From: Gilliamella sp. ESL0441
Lineage (GTDB): Bacteria > Pseudomonadota > Gammaproteobacteria > Enterobacterales > Orbaceae
NCBI RefSeq assembly: GCF_019469185.1
Contig: NZ_CP048264.1
Location: forward strand, 1,984,001 to 2,048,000
DNA: 64,000 bases
Reading direction: 5' to 3'
Shown piece after piece: positions 37,949-47,581 of this stretch. Every line of letters begins with the position of its first letter. Positions within the stretch are counted from its first letter, which is position 1. Below the pieces are notes generated by a model. That model saw only the letters and a list, made by a program, of their open reading frames with translations, had not been told where the DNA came from and did not search any database. The translations under genes and the position numbers were made by a program.

Positions 37949-40603
37949 ATGACGCAAGCGCATTTGTTTTATCCTATTTCACCGCTAGATTTTAGAGATG
38001 ATGAAATCAATATTCATCATCTTAAAATGCAACTTGATCAGTTTCAACAATGGTCGATAATGCAATTTAAACAGAATGCAGACATTGATGAATTAGTGCA
38101 TCTACGCAGTCAATTTATCGATAAATTACTAGCACGATTATGGTGTTATTATCAAATTCCAGCTCAAACTTCATCACATTTAAAAAAAAATCGTATTGCA
38201 TTAATCGCTGTCGGAGGCTATGGACGAGCAGAGCTACATCCTCTATCAGATATTGATATTTTAATATTAAGTGATTACCCACTTAATCATGACATCGAAA
38301 AACAAGTCAGCGAGTTAGTACGATTGCTTTGGGATCTTCATTTGGATATAGGTCATAGTGTCAGAACGCTAAAAACATGTTTGCAAGAAGCCAAGAATGA
38401 TATTACTATCATGACCAATCTAATTGAATCAAGATTAGTTGCCGGTAATGATCCATTATTACATGCGCTACGACAACACATTTTTAGTGATAAAATCTGG
38501 CCTTCTCCTGCTTTTTATCGTGCTAAGATTGCCGAACAGCAAGCCCGACATCAGCAATATCACAGTACAACTTATAATCTTGAACCTGATTTAAAAAATA
38601 GTCCCGGCGGTCTACGTGATATGCAGATCATTCAATGGATTGCGATTCGTCACTTTGGCGATGAATTTTTACAAAAAATTGCTGATTTTAATTACCTCAC
38701 TCCGGAAGAGATAGACGAATTTAAAACTTGTCGTAAATTTTTATGGCGTATTCGTTTTGCGCTTCATAGTGTCATTACTCGCTATGACAACCGCTTGCTT
38801 TTTGATCGCCAATTAAGTATCGCCAAGCTGTTAGGCTATCAAGGTCAAGGAAACGCACCTGTTGAACAAATGATGCATGATTACTATCGAATTGCACATA
38901 ACGTTACCGAGCTAAATCAGATGTTACTGCAATTATTTGATGAATCTATTCTTGAAGTTAATCCAAGCAACAAACCCTATGATATCGATGAGCACTTTCA
39001 AATCCGAGAAAGATTAATTGATGTAAAAGATGATAGTATCTTTAAAAAAGATCCAACAATGATATTACAGCTGTTTTACACCATTTTGCTCAATCCTCAA
39101 ATCATTGGTCTCTATTCTAATACCATTCGTCAGTTACGCTCTGCAAGGCGAAAACTTACCACATTATTATGTGAACACCCTAAAGCCAGAACACTATTTA
39201 TGTTAATCATTAAGCATCCGGATGCCATTGCAAAAGCAATTTTACCCATGCATCGTTATGGTATTTTAGCGGTCTATATACCTGGTTGGAAACATATTGC
39301 TGGCATGATGCAATTTGATCTATTTCATACCTATACGGTTGATGAACATACGATACGATTACTCGTAGAGCTAGATAGTTTAAAATCAGAACAAGGAAAA
39401 CAGAAACATCCTAATAGCTCAACGGTATTCGCTAAATTATCCAGACCTGAACTGTTAATTATTACGGGGTTATTTCACGATATTGGTAAAGGTCATCATG
39501 GCGATCATTCTGAAATTGGTGCCAAATTAGTTGAAAAATTTTGTCAATTACATGAGCTTGAAACAAAAGATACCGATCTAATTGTATGGTTAGTACGCTA
39601 TCATTTACTGATGTCAGTCACGGCACAAAATCGCGATTTACAAGATCCTGCTGTGATTCAAGAATTTGTTCAACAGGTTAAAAGTCGCCGTCGCCTACAA
39701 TATTTACTCTGTTTAACTGTTGCTGATGTTTGTGCGACGAACGAAACGCTTTGGAACAGTTGGAAACAAAGCTTAATACGTCAACTGTATTTTAATGCCG
39801 AACACTTATTTGACATTGGCATTCACCAAATACCTGAACAGCGGAGTATTGCTCGTCAGCACAAGCAAGATGCATTAACTAGTTTAATTGCACAAAATTA
39901 TGATGAACAACACATCAAAAACTTCTGGCTAAACTTTCGTGTTGATTACTTTTTACGTTACAACACTGAACAAATTGTTTGGCATGCCCAAAATTTGTTA
40001 AACCACGACTTAACGCAAACTTTAGTAATGATTAATCCAACACCGTATCATGGTGGCACAGAAATCGTTATATATTCACCAGACCGACCTTATTTGTTTG
40101 CTACCGCTTGTAACAACTTAAGTATGCACAATTTAAATATCCTTGAAGCACTTATCATTACCAATAAACAAGGATTTGCGCTTGATACCTTTATTGTACT
40201 TGAGCCTAACGGCAATACCGTTCAGCCTGATCGCCACGAAGGTATAATAAAAGCACTTGAAAAAACACTACAACAACCGGTTTATAAAGGTGTTACCGTA
40301 AAACCACCAAAGCAACGATTACGCTCTTTTTCAGTGCCGACACAAATTAACTTTTTATCATCCTTTAACGAAAGTCAAACCTACATGGAATTGATTGCTT
40401 TAGATAGACCAGGACTTTTGGCGTGCGTTGGTGAGGTTTTTGCCAACTTGGAGATTTCGTTAAGAAGTGCCAAAATTGCGACTATCGGCGAACATATCGA
40501 GGATTTGTTTATTTTAACCAACAAACATAACCATGCCCTTGATGATGATACCTGTCATAAAGTAAAACAATCCATCATTGTTGCACTTGAAGCAATGAAT
40601 TAA
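37949..40603 (+). CDS. glnD: bifunctional PII uridylyltransferase / uridylyl-removing enzyme
   Basis: Senses glutamine and sets the uridylylation state of PII proteins. It is 884 residues (E. coli 890). Domains in order: nucleotidyltransferase with GGYGRAELHPLSDIDILIL near residue 90, the GlnD PII-uridylyltransferase linker, an HD hydrolase domain (LFHDIGKGHHGDHSEIG near residue 508), and two C-terminal ACT domains (VIYSPDRPYLFA and LIALDRPGLLACVGEVF). In E. coli it follows map; here a small lipoprotein precedes it. Confidence 0.97.
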   Translation: MTQAHLFYPISPLDFRDDEINIHHLKMQLDQFQQWSIMQFKQNADIDELVHLRSQFIDKLLARLWCYYQIPAQTSSHLKKNRIALIAVGGYGRAELHPLSDIDILILSDYPLNHDIEKQVSELVRLLWDLHLDIGHSVRTLKTCLQEAKNDITIMTNLIESRLVAGNDPLLHALRQHIFSDKIWPSPAFYRAKIAEQQARHQQYHSTTYNLEPDLKNSPGGLRDMQIIQWIAIRHFGDEFLQKIADFNYLTPEEIDEFKTCRKFLWRIRFALHSVITRYDNRLLFDRQLSIAKLLGYQGQGNAPVEQMMHDYYRIAHNVTELNQMLLQLFDESILEVNPSNKPYDIDEHFQIRERLIDVKDDSIFKKDPTMILQLFYTILLNPQIIGLYSNTIRQLRSARRKLTTLLCEHPKARTLFMLIIKHPDAIAKAILPMHRYGILAVYIPGWKHIAGMMQFDLFHTYTVDEHTIRLLVELDSLKSEQGKQKHPNSSTVFAKLSRPELLIITGLFHDIGKGHHGDHSEIGAKLVEKFCQLHELETKDTDLIVWLVRYHLLMSVTAQNRDLQDPAVIQEFVQQVKSRRRLQYLLCLTVADVCATNETLWNSWKQSLIRQLYFNAEHLFDIGIHQIPEQRSIARQHKQDALTSLIAQNYDEQHIKNFWLNFRVDYFLRYNTEQIVWHAQNLLNHDLTQTLVMINPTPYHGGTEIVIYSPDRPYLFATACNNLSMHNLNILEALIITNKQGFALDTFIVLEPNGNTVQPDRHEGIIKALEKTLQQPVYKGVTVKPPKQRLRSFSVPTQINFLSSFNESQTYMELIALDRPGLLACVGEVFANLEISLRSAKIATIGEHIEDLFILTNKHNHALDDDTCHKVKQSIIVALEAMN

Positions 40604-40627
40604 TCAATTAAATTAAAGATAAAACCT

Positions 40628-41551
40628 ATGCAATTTTTTACTATTTTGTTTCCTATTTTTTGCATTTTCGTGGTGGGATTTATTGCACAGAAAATCTTAC
40701 ATTTTGATGTGGCAAATCTGTCCAAAATGTCACTGTATGTGCTTTCACCCTTTTTGGCATTTAAAACATTTTATACGCATACCTTAACAACAGAATACTT
40801 ATTCTATATTTGCTATATTTTTGGTCTCTGTGTTGTTTTGGTGATCATTATTTCACTCTGGTCTTTTTTGATGAAATATTCCAGCAAAGAACGTTGTGCA
40901 ATGATTTTAAGTGCTTGTTTTATGAACAATGGCAATTATGGCACACCGGTACTACTTGTCTTTTTTGGGGCAGTTGGTTTTAATTTGGGCGTAATTATGA
41001 TGGTGCTACAACAATTTGTCATGAGTACCATAGGTATCTATTATGCTGCAAAAGGAAGTGCTCGTGATGATATTGTTACGCAAAAAGATGTCATTAACAA
41101 AGTTATTCGCATGCCTGTGGCGTATGGAGCTTTTTTAGGTATCCTTTTTCAACTTTGTAACATTCCTTTGTCCAAATCGATTATGACGTCAATTGGGATG
41201 ATTGGTGACTCATCTATAGTGGTGATTATGATAATATTAGGTATGCAATTAGCGAAAATAAAAATCACTCAACTGGATTATCCAAAATTATCTTTTGCAC
41301 TCCTTACAAGGATGATTCTATCGCCAATTGTTGCTTGTGCCATGGTCTACTTCATGCCTATTGCGCCAGTATATAAGCAAGTGCTAATCGTACTAGCGGC
41401 GATGCCAAGTGCAGCAAACACGACGTTAATGTCGGTACAATTTGATACGCACCCAGAACTCGTATCAAGTGCCACTTTTTTCAGCACTTTAATCAGTTTA
41501 ATTACCCTACCTATTGTTCTATCTTTGGTTGGAGCACCTATCCCATATTGA
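40628..41551 (+). CDS. AEC family (auxin efflux carrier-like) transporter
   Basis: A 307-residue membrane protein with about ten hydrophobic segments and the AEC family pattern: a conserved middle region SACFMNNGNYGTPVLLVFFG and a late LAAMPSAANTTLMSVQFD segment. Bacterial members transport malate or other organic acids, but the substrate cannot be decided here. It begins 24 bases after glnD and is followed by a hairpin terminator. Confidence 0.9.
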   Translation: MQFFTILFPIFCIFVVGFIAQKILHFDVANLSKMSLYVLSPFLAFKTFYTHTLTTEYLFYICYIFGLCVVLVIIISLWSFLMKYSSKERCAMILSACFMNNGNYGTPVLLVFFGAVGFNLGVIMMVLQQFVMSTIGIYYAAKGSARDDIVTQKDVINKVIRMPVAYGAFLGILFQLCNIPLSKSIMTSIGMIGDSSIVVIMIILGMQLAKIKITQLDYPKLSFALLTRMILSPIVACAMVYFMPIAPVYKQVLIVLAAMPSAANTTLMSVQFDTHPELVSSATFFSTLISLITLPIVLSLVGAPIPY

Positions 41552-41556
41552 TCCAT

Positions 41557-41584
41557 GATCTCTCGATCTGAGAGATCTTATCTT
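41557..41584 (+). terminator. hairpin after the AEC transporter
   Basis: GATCTCTC and GAGAGATC form a perfect 8-bp stem with a 5-base loop, followed by a T-rich run (TTATCTTT). It also faces the end of the convergent aldo/keto reductase gene. Confidence 0.6.
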
Positions 41585-41590
41585 TCACCA

Positions 41591-42433
41591 TCAAAAACCA
41601 TTTTTTTGATAAACGTTATCTGGATTCGGCCCTACGCGTAGATTTTGGTTAAGTCCATTAATCGCTTGTGTTTCATCTGGAGTGAGTTCGAAATCAAAAA
41701 TATTGGCATTCTGCTCAATTCGATCCGGATGTGCTGATTTAGGGATCACAATGTAACCATTTTGAATATGCCAGCGTAATGTCACTTGTGATGCTGATTT
41801 TTGATATTTATTACCGATTTCAATTAGTAAAGGATCAGTAATAACTTTATTGCGTGCTAGCGGAGACCAAGCTTCAATAGCTATCTTCTGTTGTCGTAAA
41901 TATTCCACTAATTCGATTTGAGTTAAATAAGGATGAATCTCGATTTGATTAATCATTGGCTTAATGTTTGCTTTGGTTGAGAGTAATTCTAAATGCGAGA
42001 TTTGAAAATTACAAACGCCGATTGCTCGCACACGCTTTTCTTCATACAGTTTTTCAAACGCCTTCCATGTATCAAAAAAAGTGTCACTTAATGGCCAGTG
42101 AACTAAAAAAAGATCGAGGTAATCAAGCTGTAAATCTTTTAGCGACTGATCAAAACCCGCTAATGTTTTATCATAACCTTGATTGCTATTATTGATTTTA
42201 GTGGTAATAAACAATTTATCACGTGCGACATGGCAATCTTTAAGAATTTGCCCGAGTTGCTTTTCGTTTTGATAAAGCTGAGCGGTATCAAACGCTCGAT
42301 ACCCCGCATTAATAGCCGCATTTACTGCACATGATAATTCATCACAATCAGTTAATTGATAGGTGCCAAAACCGAGTTGCTGCATTGCAACATGATGACT
42401 CAGCATAACTTTACTGTTGATCGAAATCGTCAT
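41591..42433 (-). CDS. aldo/keto reductase (DkgA/B-like)
   Basis: NADPH-dependent reductase of aldehydes and ketones (AKR superfamily, TIM barrel). The ATG at 42433 follows AGAGG by 7 bases and gives 280 residues; eight in-frame residues upstream are rejected. The catalytic tetrad is visible: Asp and Tyr in FDTAQLYQNEKQLG, Lys in ITTKI, His in LVHWPL. The C-terminal cofactor region IPKSAHPDRIEQN matches 2,5-diketo-gluconate reductases. Physiological substrate unknown. Confidence 0.9.
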   Translation of the reverse strand: MTISINSKVMLSHHVAMQQLGFGTYQLTDCDELSCAVNAAINAGYRAFDTAQLYQNEKQLGQILKDCHVARDKLFITTKINNSNQGYDKTLAGFDQSLKDLQLDYLDLFLVHWPLSDTFFDTWKAFEKLYEEKRVRAIGVCNFQISHLELLSTKANIKPMINQIEIHPYLTQIELVEYLRQQKIAIEAWSPLARNKVITDPLLIEIGNKYQKSASQVTLRWHIQNGYIVIPKSAHPDRIEQNANIFDFELTPDETQAINGLNQNLRVGPNPDNVYQKNGF

Positions 42434-42501
42434 GATAACCTCTTCTATTTTATTCAAATTATTGATTAATTATATCGATCATATAGATATTATCAATTAA
42501 T

Positions 42502-43170
42502 TTAGAGTATTACCTCTTCTTCATCACTACCCCACTCTTTTTCGAATTGCTTCACAAACTCAACCAATATAGCGTGACGCTTTAATGCGATTTTTTTAGC
42601 AACTTGTGTATTCATCCTATCTTTGAGTAAAAAAAGTTTTTCATAAAAATGGTTTATCACTGTATTAGGTTGTTTATAGTTTTCTTCATTTAATAATGTT
42701 CTGGGTAATATAGTGGGATCATACATAATATTGTGCTTGTTCCCTCCGTAATAAAAAGTCCGAGCGATACCAATAGCACCAATGGCATCCAATCGATCTG
42801 CATCTTGCACAATTTGTCCCTCTAACGATAACGCCTTTTTTTGAGTAAGATTTTTTCGATATGACATATTTTCAATAATGTCAAAAATTTGTTCTATTTC
42901 GTTTTGGCTGATAGTTTGTTGAATCAAAAAATCGTGTAACTCATTAATGGCGTGATTCACATCTGATACCACTTTTTCATCGATAACATCATGAAGATAA
43001 GCACTCAAAATCACGATAAAATGATTGGCTGTTGGTTCATGTTTTAAAATTTGTTGTGCCAATTTAACCACTCTTTCAATATGCGCCATATCATGACCAG
43101 AAAAATCGTCAGCAAGTTTTTGTTTAACAAAAGTTTGAACATTATTGATAATTTTTTGTTGATCTAACAT
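42502..43170 (-). CDS. HD-domain phosphohydrolase (YedJ/YpgQ type)
   Basis: A 222-residue HD superfamily hydrolase. The ATG at 43170 is preferred because AGGAA precedes it at normal spacing; twelve in-frame residues upstream are rejected. The metal site is seen as SGHDMAHI, AYLHDVID and QDADRLDAIGAIGIAR, the H-HD-D pattern of small stand-alone HD nucleotide phosphohydrolases. The substrate is probably a nucleotide but cannot be identified from sequence. Confidence 0.88.
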   Translation of the reverse strand: MLDQQKIINNVQTFVKQKLADDFSGHDMAHIERVVKLAQQILKHEPTANHFIVILSAYLHDVIDEKVVSDVNHAINELHDFLIQQTISQNEIEQIFDIIENMSYRKNLTQKKALSLEGQIVQDADRLDAIGAIGIARTFYYGGNKHNIMYDPTILPRTLLNEENYKQPNTVINHFYEKLFLLKDRMNTQVAKKIALKRHAILVEFVKQFEKEWGSDEEEVIL

Positions 43171-43615
43171 TTTTAATTCCTGATTCAATAAGCTTATTAA
43201 TACCATTTTTCAAATTAAAAACGGATATTACTATTTTATATCACTAAGCTAAGCATTTAATTAAAAGATCATATTGATTAAATATATCAATCATCACAGA
43301 AAGATGATTTTTTAACTCAAGATTATAGTGAGTTATTCTTGATTCCAATTGTTAATCTAAATAATTTTAGCTAAATTTTAATAGAAACAATTTATCACAA
43401 AGTCCTACTTGGCAATAAACAATTAAAGACATGACTAATATAAAAGCTACCGTGAAATATATTAAAAATATCATTCTTCTCTGAAATAAACAGAAAAATG
43501 TAGAAAATTTATCTTTTTTTATATTTTCTTTAATATCTCTCGATTGTTTTCATGAAATCCGATCGGTAGAATTAACTTTTTAAACCGGATTAAAGCAACT
43601 TTTGGGGTTGACTAA
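43171..43615. other. 445-base divergent spacer upstream of mprF
   Basis: AT-rich region between the HD hydrolase gene (minus) and mprF (plus). I saw no clear promoter hexamer pair, RNA gene or operator. A G-rich stretch (TTGGGG) 10-15 bases before the mprF GTG is the probable ribosome binding site. Confidence 0.4.
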
Positions 43616-46219
43616 GTGAAAATATCAGCGCGTAAAGTTTTGCCTTGGCAACTTATAGAATACTTCACTCGCTATCGCCAATTCTTAGCGCTACTATTAG
43701 GTCTTTCAATATTTTTAATTGCACTATTTGTCTGTTGGCATTTGCTTAAAGAAATTAATATCAATGATTTAAAGCTGGCTCTACATCAACTTTCCATTCA
43801 TGCAGTTTTATTATCCTGTTTGTCCGCAATAGGAAGTTACCTCATGTTAATCGCTTATGAATGGTCAGCTATGCGTTATGCTGGCGTAAAGTTAAAATTA
43901 TCCGTTATCGCATTAGGTGGTATTTGTGCTTCAGCCGTTGGCAATGCAATTGGTTTATCTGCACTATCAGGTGGTGCAGTAAGATGTCGACTATATTTTC
44001 AATATGGTCTAAACACGATAGATATTGCCAGAATGTCAATTTTTGCCACACTTTCATTGGGTGCTTCGTTACCTCTACTTGCAGCTATTGCCGCTCTCAC
44101 TCAATCTAATGAAGTCCTACAGTCCTTACATATTTCGGTAATCTTCGTAAAGTTATTAAGTTACACAATTATTGTAATGTATCTATTGTTGTTCAGTTTT
44201 TTCTATTTTCATCGATTACCCGAAAAATCCAATCATGCATATCAATCAGTTAAATTATGGCATTGGTCAATCAGATTGCCCTCTATTCGCTTAGCATCTT
44301 CTCAATTTATAATTACCTTGTTTGATGTCATTTTAGCCGGTTCAATCCTCTATTTTTTATTGCCTGTGCAACCTAACTTTATCAGCTTTATCTTAGTTTA
44401 TACTCTTGCTTTAGTTGCAGGCGTTCTTAGTCATATCCCTGCTGGTGTTGGCGTATTTGAAGCGATAATGCTTGGTGCTTTTTCAACTGAAATAGGTCCC
44501 GCATCATTGACTCTTGCTTTAGTGATTTATCGAATTATTTATATTTTTATCCCGTTAATCATTGCTGGCATATTGCTACTTTTGAACGAAACAAAACATC
44601 ATTTAGCCACAAATCAAGTCAAGGAAGATGAAACAGGTTTAGCGGCTCCAGTCATTGCTGCTACTGTTTTTTTTGCTGGTATAGTGATGATGTTTTCGAG
44701 TATTACTCCCGGTTTTAATGCACAATTTGTGAATACCTTTATTCCGAATAAAGTTGTCAATTTTGCTCATTTAATATCGAGTTTAATCGGTGTACTATGT
44801 TTATTGCTTGCAATGGGATTACGACGACGTTTACTCATGGCATGGAGTTTGTCAGTCGTTTTATTATTTATTGGTAGTATACTTTCAATAATACGTGGAT
44901 TTCATTGGTTTGAAGCATTCACCTTATTTGTTATTGCCCTTTTACTTATCAAATACCGATATGCTTTTTATCGAAAAAATCGTTTGAGCATATTACCATT
45001 ATCTTTCAAATCGTTTGCAATCTGTTTTTGTTTGATCGCTTTTCTAGTATGGTTAATATTTTTTATCTATCAAGATGAACCTTATAGCCACTCATTGTGG
45101 TGGCAATTAGAATTAGACAGCCGAGTGCCACGAGCATTGCGTGCGGCTTTAGGTAGTTTTATTCTATTAAGTGGCATTATGTTATTTTGGTTATTTCGTC
45201 CTGCATTACCCATTTTGACAAAACCAACAAAGAAAGAGCTAAATACCGCCTATCAAATTATTTCAGAATCCAAACAACCTGAAGGAGGACTTGCCTTAGC
45301 AGGTGATAAGTCACTTCTGTTTAATGAATCACAAACAGCCTTCATCATGTACGCTAAACAAGGTCGAAGTATGGTAGCACTTTACGATCCGATTGGAGAT
45401 TGTGCCGATCGCCCAGATTTAATCTGGACATTTCGAGACCTTTGCGATCAACACCATTTACGCCCTGTTTTCTACCAAGTTAAAGCAGCGAATTTACCTC
45501 TGTATATGGATATTGGATTACAAGCCGTTAAATTAGGGGAAGAAGCCTTAGTCGATTTAGATAAATTTGATCTAGCCAATAAAGGTAACAAAGATCTTCG
45601 CTATACATGGAATCGAGGACAGCGTGATGGACTGTCAATTGAATTTTACACATCATCTACAGCACCTTATGATGAATTAAAAGCAGTATCTGACGAATGG
45701 TTAAAAGGAAAAAATGCCAAAGAAAAACAATTCTCGCTAGGGACATTTTCCAAAGAATATCTTGATCACTTTACTATTGCTGTCATCAAACATGAAGGGC
45801 AAATTATCGCTTTTGTTAATTTGCTCGAAACCAATCAAAAACAGTATGCCAGTATTGATTTAATGCGAGTAAAACAAGGCATTCCTAAATTAACCATGGA
45901 ATTTTTTATGGTTGGATTAATCCTTCATTATAAGAATCAGGGGTTTAAATTCTTTAGTTTGGGAATGGTTCCGCTTGCAGGAATGCAACGACGACATGGC
46001 GCGCCATTAATTCAAAGATTAGGCGCATTAGTCTTTAAACGAGGTGGACGCTTTTATAACTTCCAAGGTTTACGACGATTTAAAGAAAAATTTGCCACGC
46101 ATTGGGAACCGCGTTATATGGCCGTACCGGCTGGCTTAGATCCTTTTATGGCAATACTTGATACGACTTTACTCATATCGGGTGGCATAACAGGATTAAA
46201 AAGGAATAAGAGTCAATAA
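43616..46219 (+). CDS. mprF: phosphatidylglycerol lysyltransferase / flippase
   Basis: Transfers lysine from Lys-tRNA to phosphatidylglycerol and flips the product, making the membrane less anionic and raising resistance to cationic peptides. It is 867 residues starting with GTG, the only plausible start. The N-terminal about 520 residues hold numerous transmembrane helices (flippase, DUF family LPG_synthase_TM: SALSGGAVRCRLYF, HIPAGVGVFEAIML). The C-terminal DUF2156 synthase domain shows LALAGDKSLLFNESQTAFIMY, YDPIGD, FFMVGL and YNFQGLRRFKEKF. Lys versus Ala specificity cannot be told. The next gene is the matching hydrolase. Confidence 0.93.
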   Translation: MKISARKVLPWQLIEYFTRYRQFLALLLGLSIFLIALFVCWHLLKEININDLKLALHQLSIHAVLLSCLSAIGSYLMLIAYEWSAMRYAGVKLKLSVIALGGICASAVGNAIGLSALSGGAVRCRLYFQYGLNTIDIARMSIFATLSLGASLPLLAAIAALTQSNEVLQSLHISVIFVKLLSYTIIVMYLLLFSFFYFHRLPEKSNHAYQSVKLWHWSIRLPSIRLASSQFIITLFDVILAGSILYFLLPVQPNFISFILVYTLALVAGVLSHIPAGVGVFEAIMLGAFSTEIGPASLTLALVIYRIIYIFIPLIIAGILLLLNETKHHLATNQVKEDETGLAAPVIAATVFFAGIVMMFSSITPGFNAQFVNTFIPNKVVNFAHLISSLIGVLCLLLAMGLRRRLLMAWSLSVVLLFIGSILSIIRGFHWFEAFTLFVIALLLIKYRYAFYRKNRLSILPLSFKSFAICFCLIAFLVWLIFFIYQDEPYSHSLWWQLELDSRVPRALRAALGSFILLSGIMLFWLFRPALPILTKPTKKELNTAYQIISESKQPEGGLALAGDKSLLFNESQTAFIMYAKQGRSMVALYDPIGDCADRPDLIWTFRDLCDQHHLRPVFYQVKAANLPLYMDIGLQAVKLGEEALVDLDKFDLANKGNKDLRYTWNRGQRDGLSIEFYTSSTAPYDELKAVSDEWLKGKNAKEKQFSLGTFSKEYLDHFTIAVIKHEGQIIAFVNLLETNQKQYASIDLMRVKQGIPKLTMEFFMVGLILHYKNQGFKFFSLGMVPLAGMQRRHGAPLIQRLGALVFKRGGRFYNFQGLRRFKEKFATHWEPRYMAVPAGLDPFMAILDTTLLISGGITGLKRNKSQ

Positions 46220-46220
46220 A

Positions 46221-47501
46221 ATGAAAAAAATTATCCGCTATAGCTTACTTGTTATAATGGTGATATTAACGAGTTTATTTGCTGGTGCTATTTGGTATTT
46301 TACAAAAGGTCATGCAACGGCTACGATTAAAAACATCCCAATAAATCAAGAATTCTCGGTATTAATGGCAACGCCTAAACATTCAGCCGAAGCTGCTGCG
46401 GTTATTGTTGCAACTAAAACCAATCATTTTACTCCACAACAACTCTTAGATCTCTCTCAAAAAACAGGAGCAAAATTAGTTCAATTTGAGTTAAAACCAC
46501 AAGCAACTTGTCATGAACAGCTCAGCCGTTTTAATTATGCGACCAAAATATTAAATGAAAGAAATTATGTTGTAGCAGGTATGCAAGAAGGTGCCGCATT
46601 TGCTTATCGTTGGTTAGCTCAACAGCAACAAGCGAATGCTAAAGCACTATCAATTGAATTTACGTTAGATCATAAAGATTGTGATGCTCCATTACCTGCT
46701 CAAGCAAGTCATGGTACTTGGCAAGTCATTTGGAATAATCCACCAGAAGATCAAGTTGCGGTATTTCCTAGGCAACAAAAAAAGATTAATGTGACCACAT
46801 CAATAGGTGAATATTTAGCATCACCAGTTGAATTATTAATTTCACATTTATCATCTATTTTATTTGATGAACATAAAAACTTACCCGTTATAGCATTACC
46901 CACAAACGGGAACGACGTTCACCCCAATACTGTCACACTATATTATTCTGGTGATGGTGGATGGCGTGATCTGGATAAAGTGTCAGCCGAATATATGGCA
47001 TCACATGGTTACGCAGTGGTGGGCGTTGATGCGCTAAAACTTTTTTGGCAACACCGTTCGGTTGAGCGAAGCGCTAAAGATCTAAGCGACTTAATGCAAC
47101 AATACCGCCAAAAATGGGGAACTACTCAATTCATTCTTGCTGGCTATTCATTTGGTGGTGATATCTTACCGGCACTGTACAATCGTCTGTCAGCCACTGA
47201 TCAAAAAAGCGTACAAGCTATAATTTTGCTCGCTTTCTCAAAAAGTGCAAACTTCGAGATTGAAATTAGCGGTTGGCTTGGTCAATCGGGTAATGAAATG
47301 CAAACGGCTGCTGAAGTAAACAAAATACCCGCCAATAAGTTATTTTGTATTTATGGGGCTGAAGAAAAAACAGACACAGGCTGCTTGCAACCAGAAATGA
47401 AAGGCGAAGCTTTTGAACTCCCCGGAGGACACCATTTTGACGAAAATTATCAACATTTAGGTCAAATTATGATGAATGCCATTGATAAGCGCATAAACTA
47501 A
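46221..47501 (+). CDS. AcvB/VirJ-like lysyl-phosphatidylglycerol hydrolase
   Basis: A 426-residue protein with an N-terminal signal/anchor (MKKIIRYSLLVIMVILTSLFAGAIWYF) and a C-terminal VirJ alpha/beta-hydrolase domain: VTLYYSGDGGWRDLDK, then the nucleophile elbow LAGYSFGGDILP, and late FELPGGHHFD carrying the catalytic His. In Agrobacterium AcvB is paired with the MprF homologue LpiA and hydrolyses lysyl-phosphatidylglycerol in the periplasm. Here it begins one base after the mprF stop, so the same synthesis/turnover pairing is likely. It is not part of a type IV secretion locus. Confidence 0.85.
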   Translation: MKKIIRYSLLVIMVILTSLFAGAIWYFTKGHATATIKNIPINQEFSVLMATPKHSAEAAAVIVATKTNHFTPQQLLDLSQKTGAKLVQFELKPQATCHEQLSRFNYATKILNERNYVVAGMQEGAAFAYRWLAQQQQANAKALSIEFTLDHKDCDAPLPAQASHGTWQVIWNNPPEDQVAVFPRQQKKINVTTSIGEYLASPVELLISHLSSILFDEHKNLPVIALPTNGNDVHPNTVTLYYSGDGGWRDLDKVSAEYMASHGYAVVGVDALKLFWQHRSVERSAKDLSDLMQQYRQKWGTTQFILAGYSFGGDILPALYNRLSATDQKSVQAIILLAFSKSANFEIEISGWLGQSGNEMQTAAEVNKIPANKLFCIYGAEEKTDTGCLQPEMKGEAFELPGGHHFDENYQHLGQIMMNAIDKRIN

Positions 47502-47522
47502 TAAGATCTACGTTTTAGATAA

Positions 47523-47552
47523 CAAAAAAAGAGGAGATTTCTCCTTTAATTT
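47523..47552. terminator. bidirectional terminator between acvB-like gene and eamA-like gene
   Basis: AGGAG and CTCCT (47532-47536 with 47541-47545) form a short stem between an A7 run and a T-rich run, able to end the plus-strand mprF operon and the minus-strand transporter. Confidence 0.7.
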
Positions 47553-47581
47553 TTAAGATTAAAACAGTAATATAAATTAAC

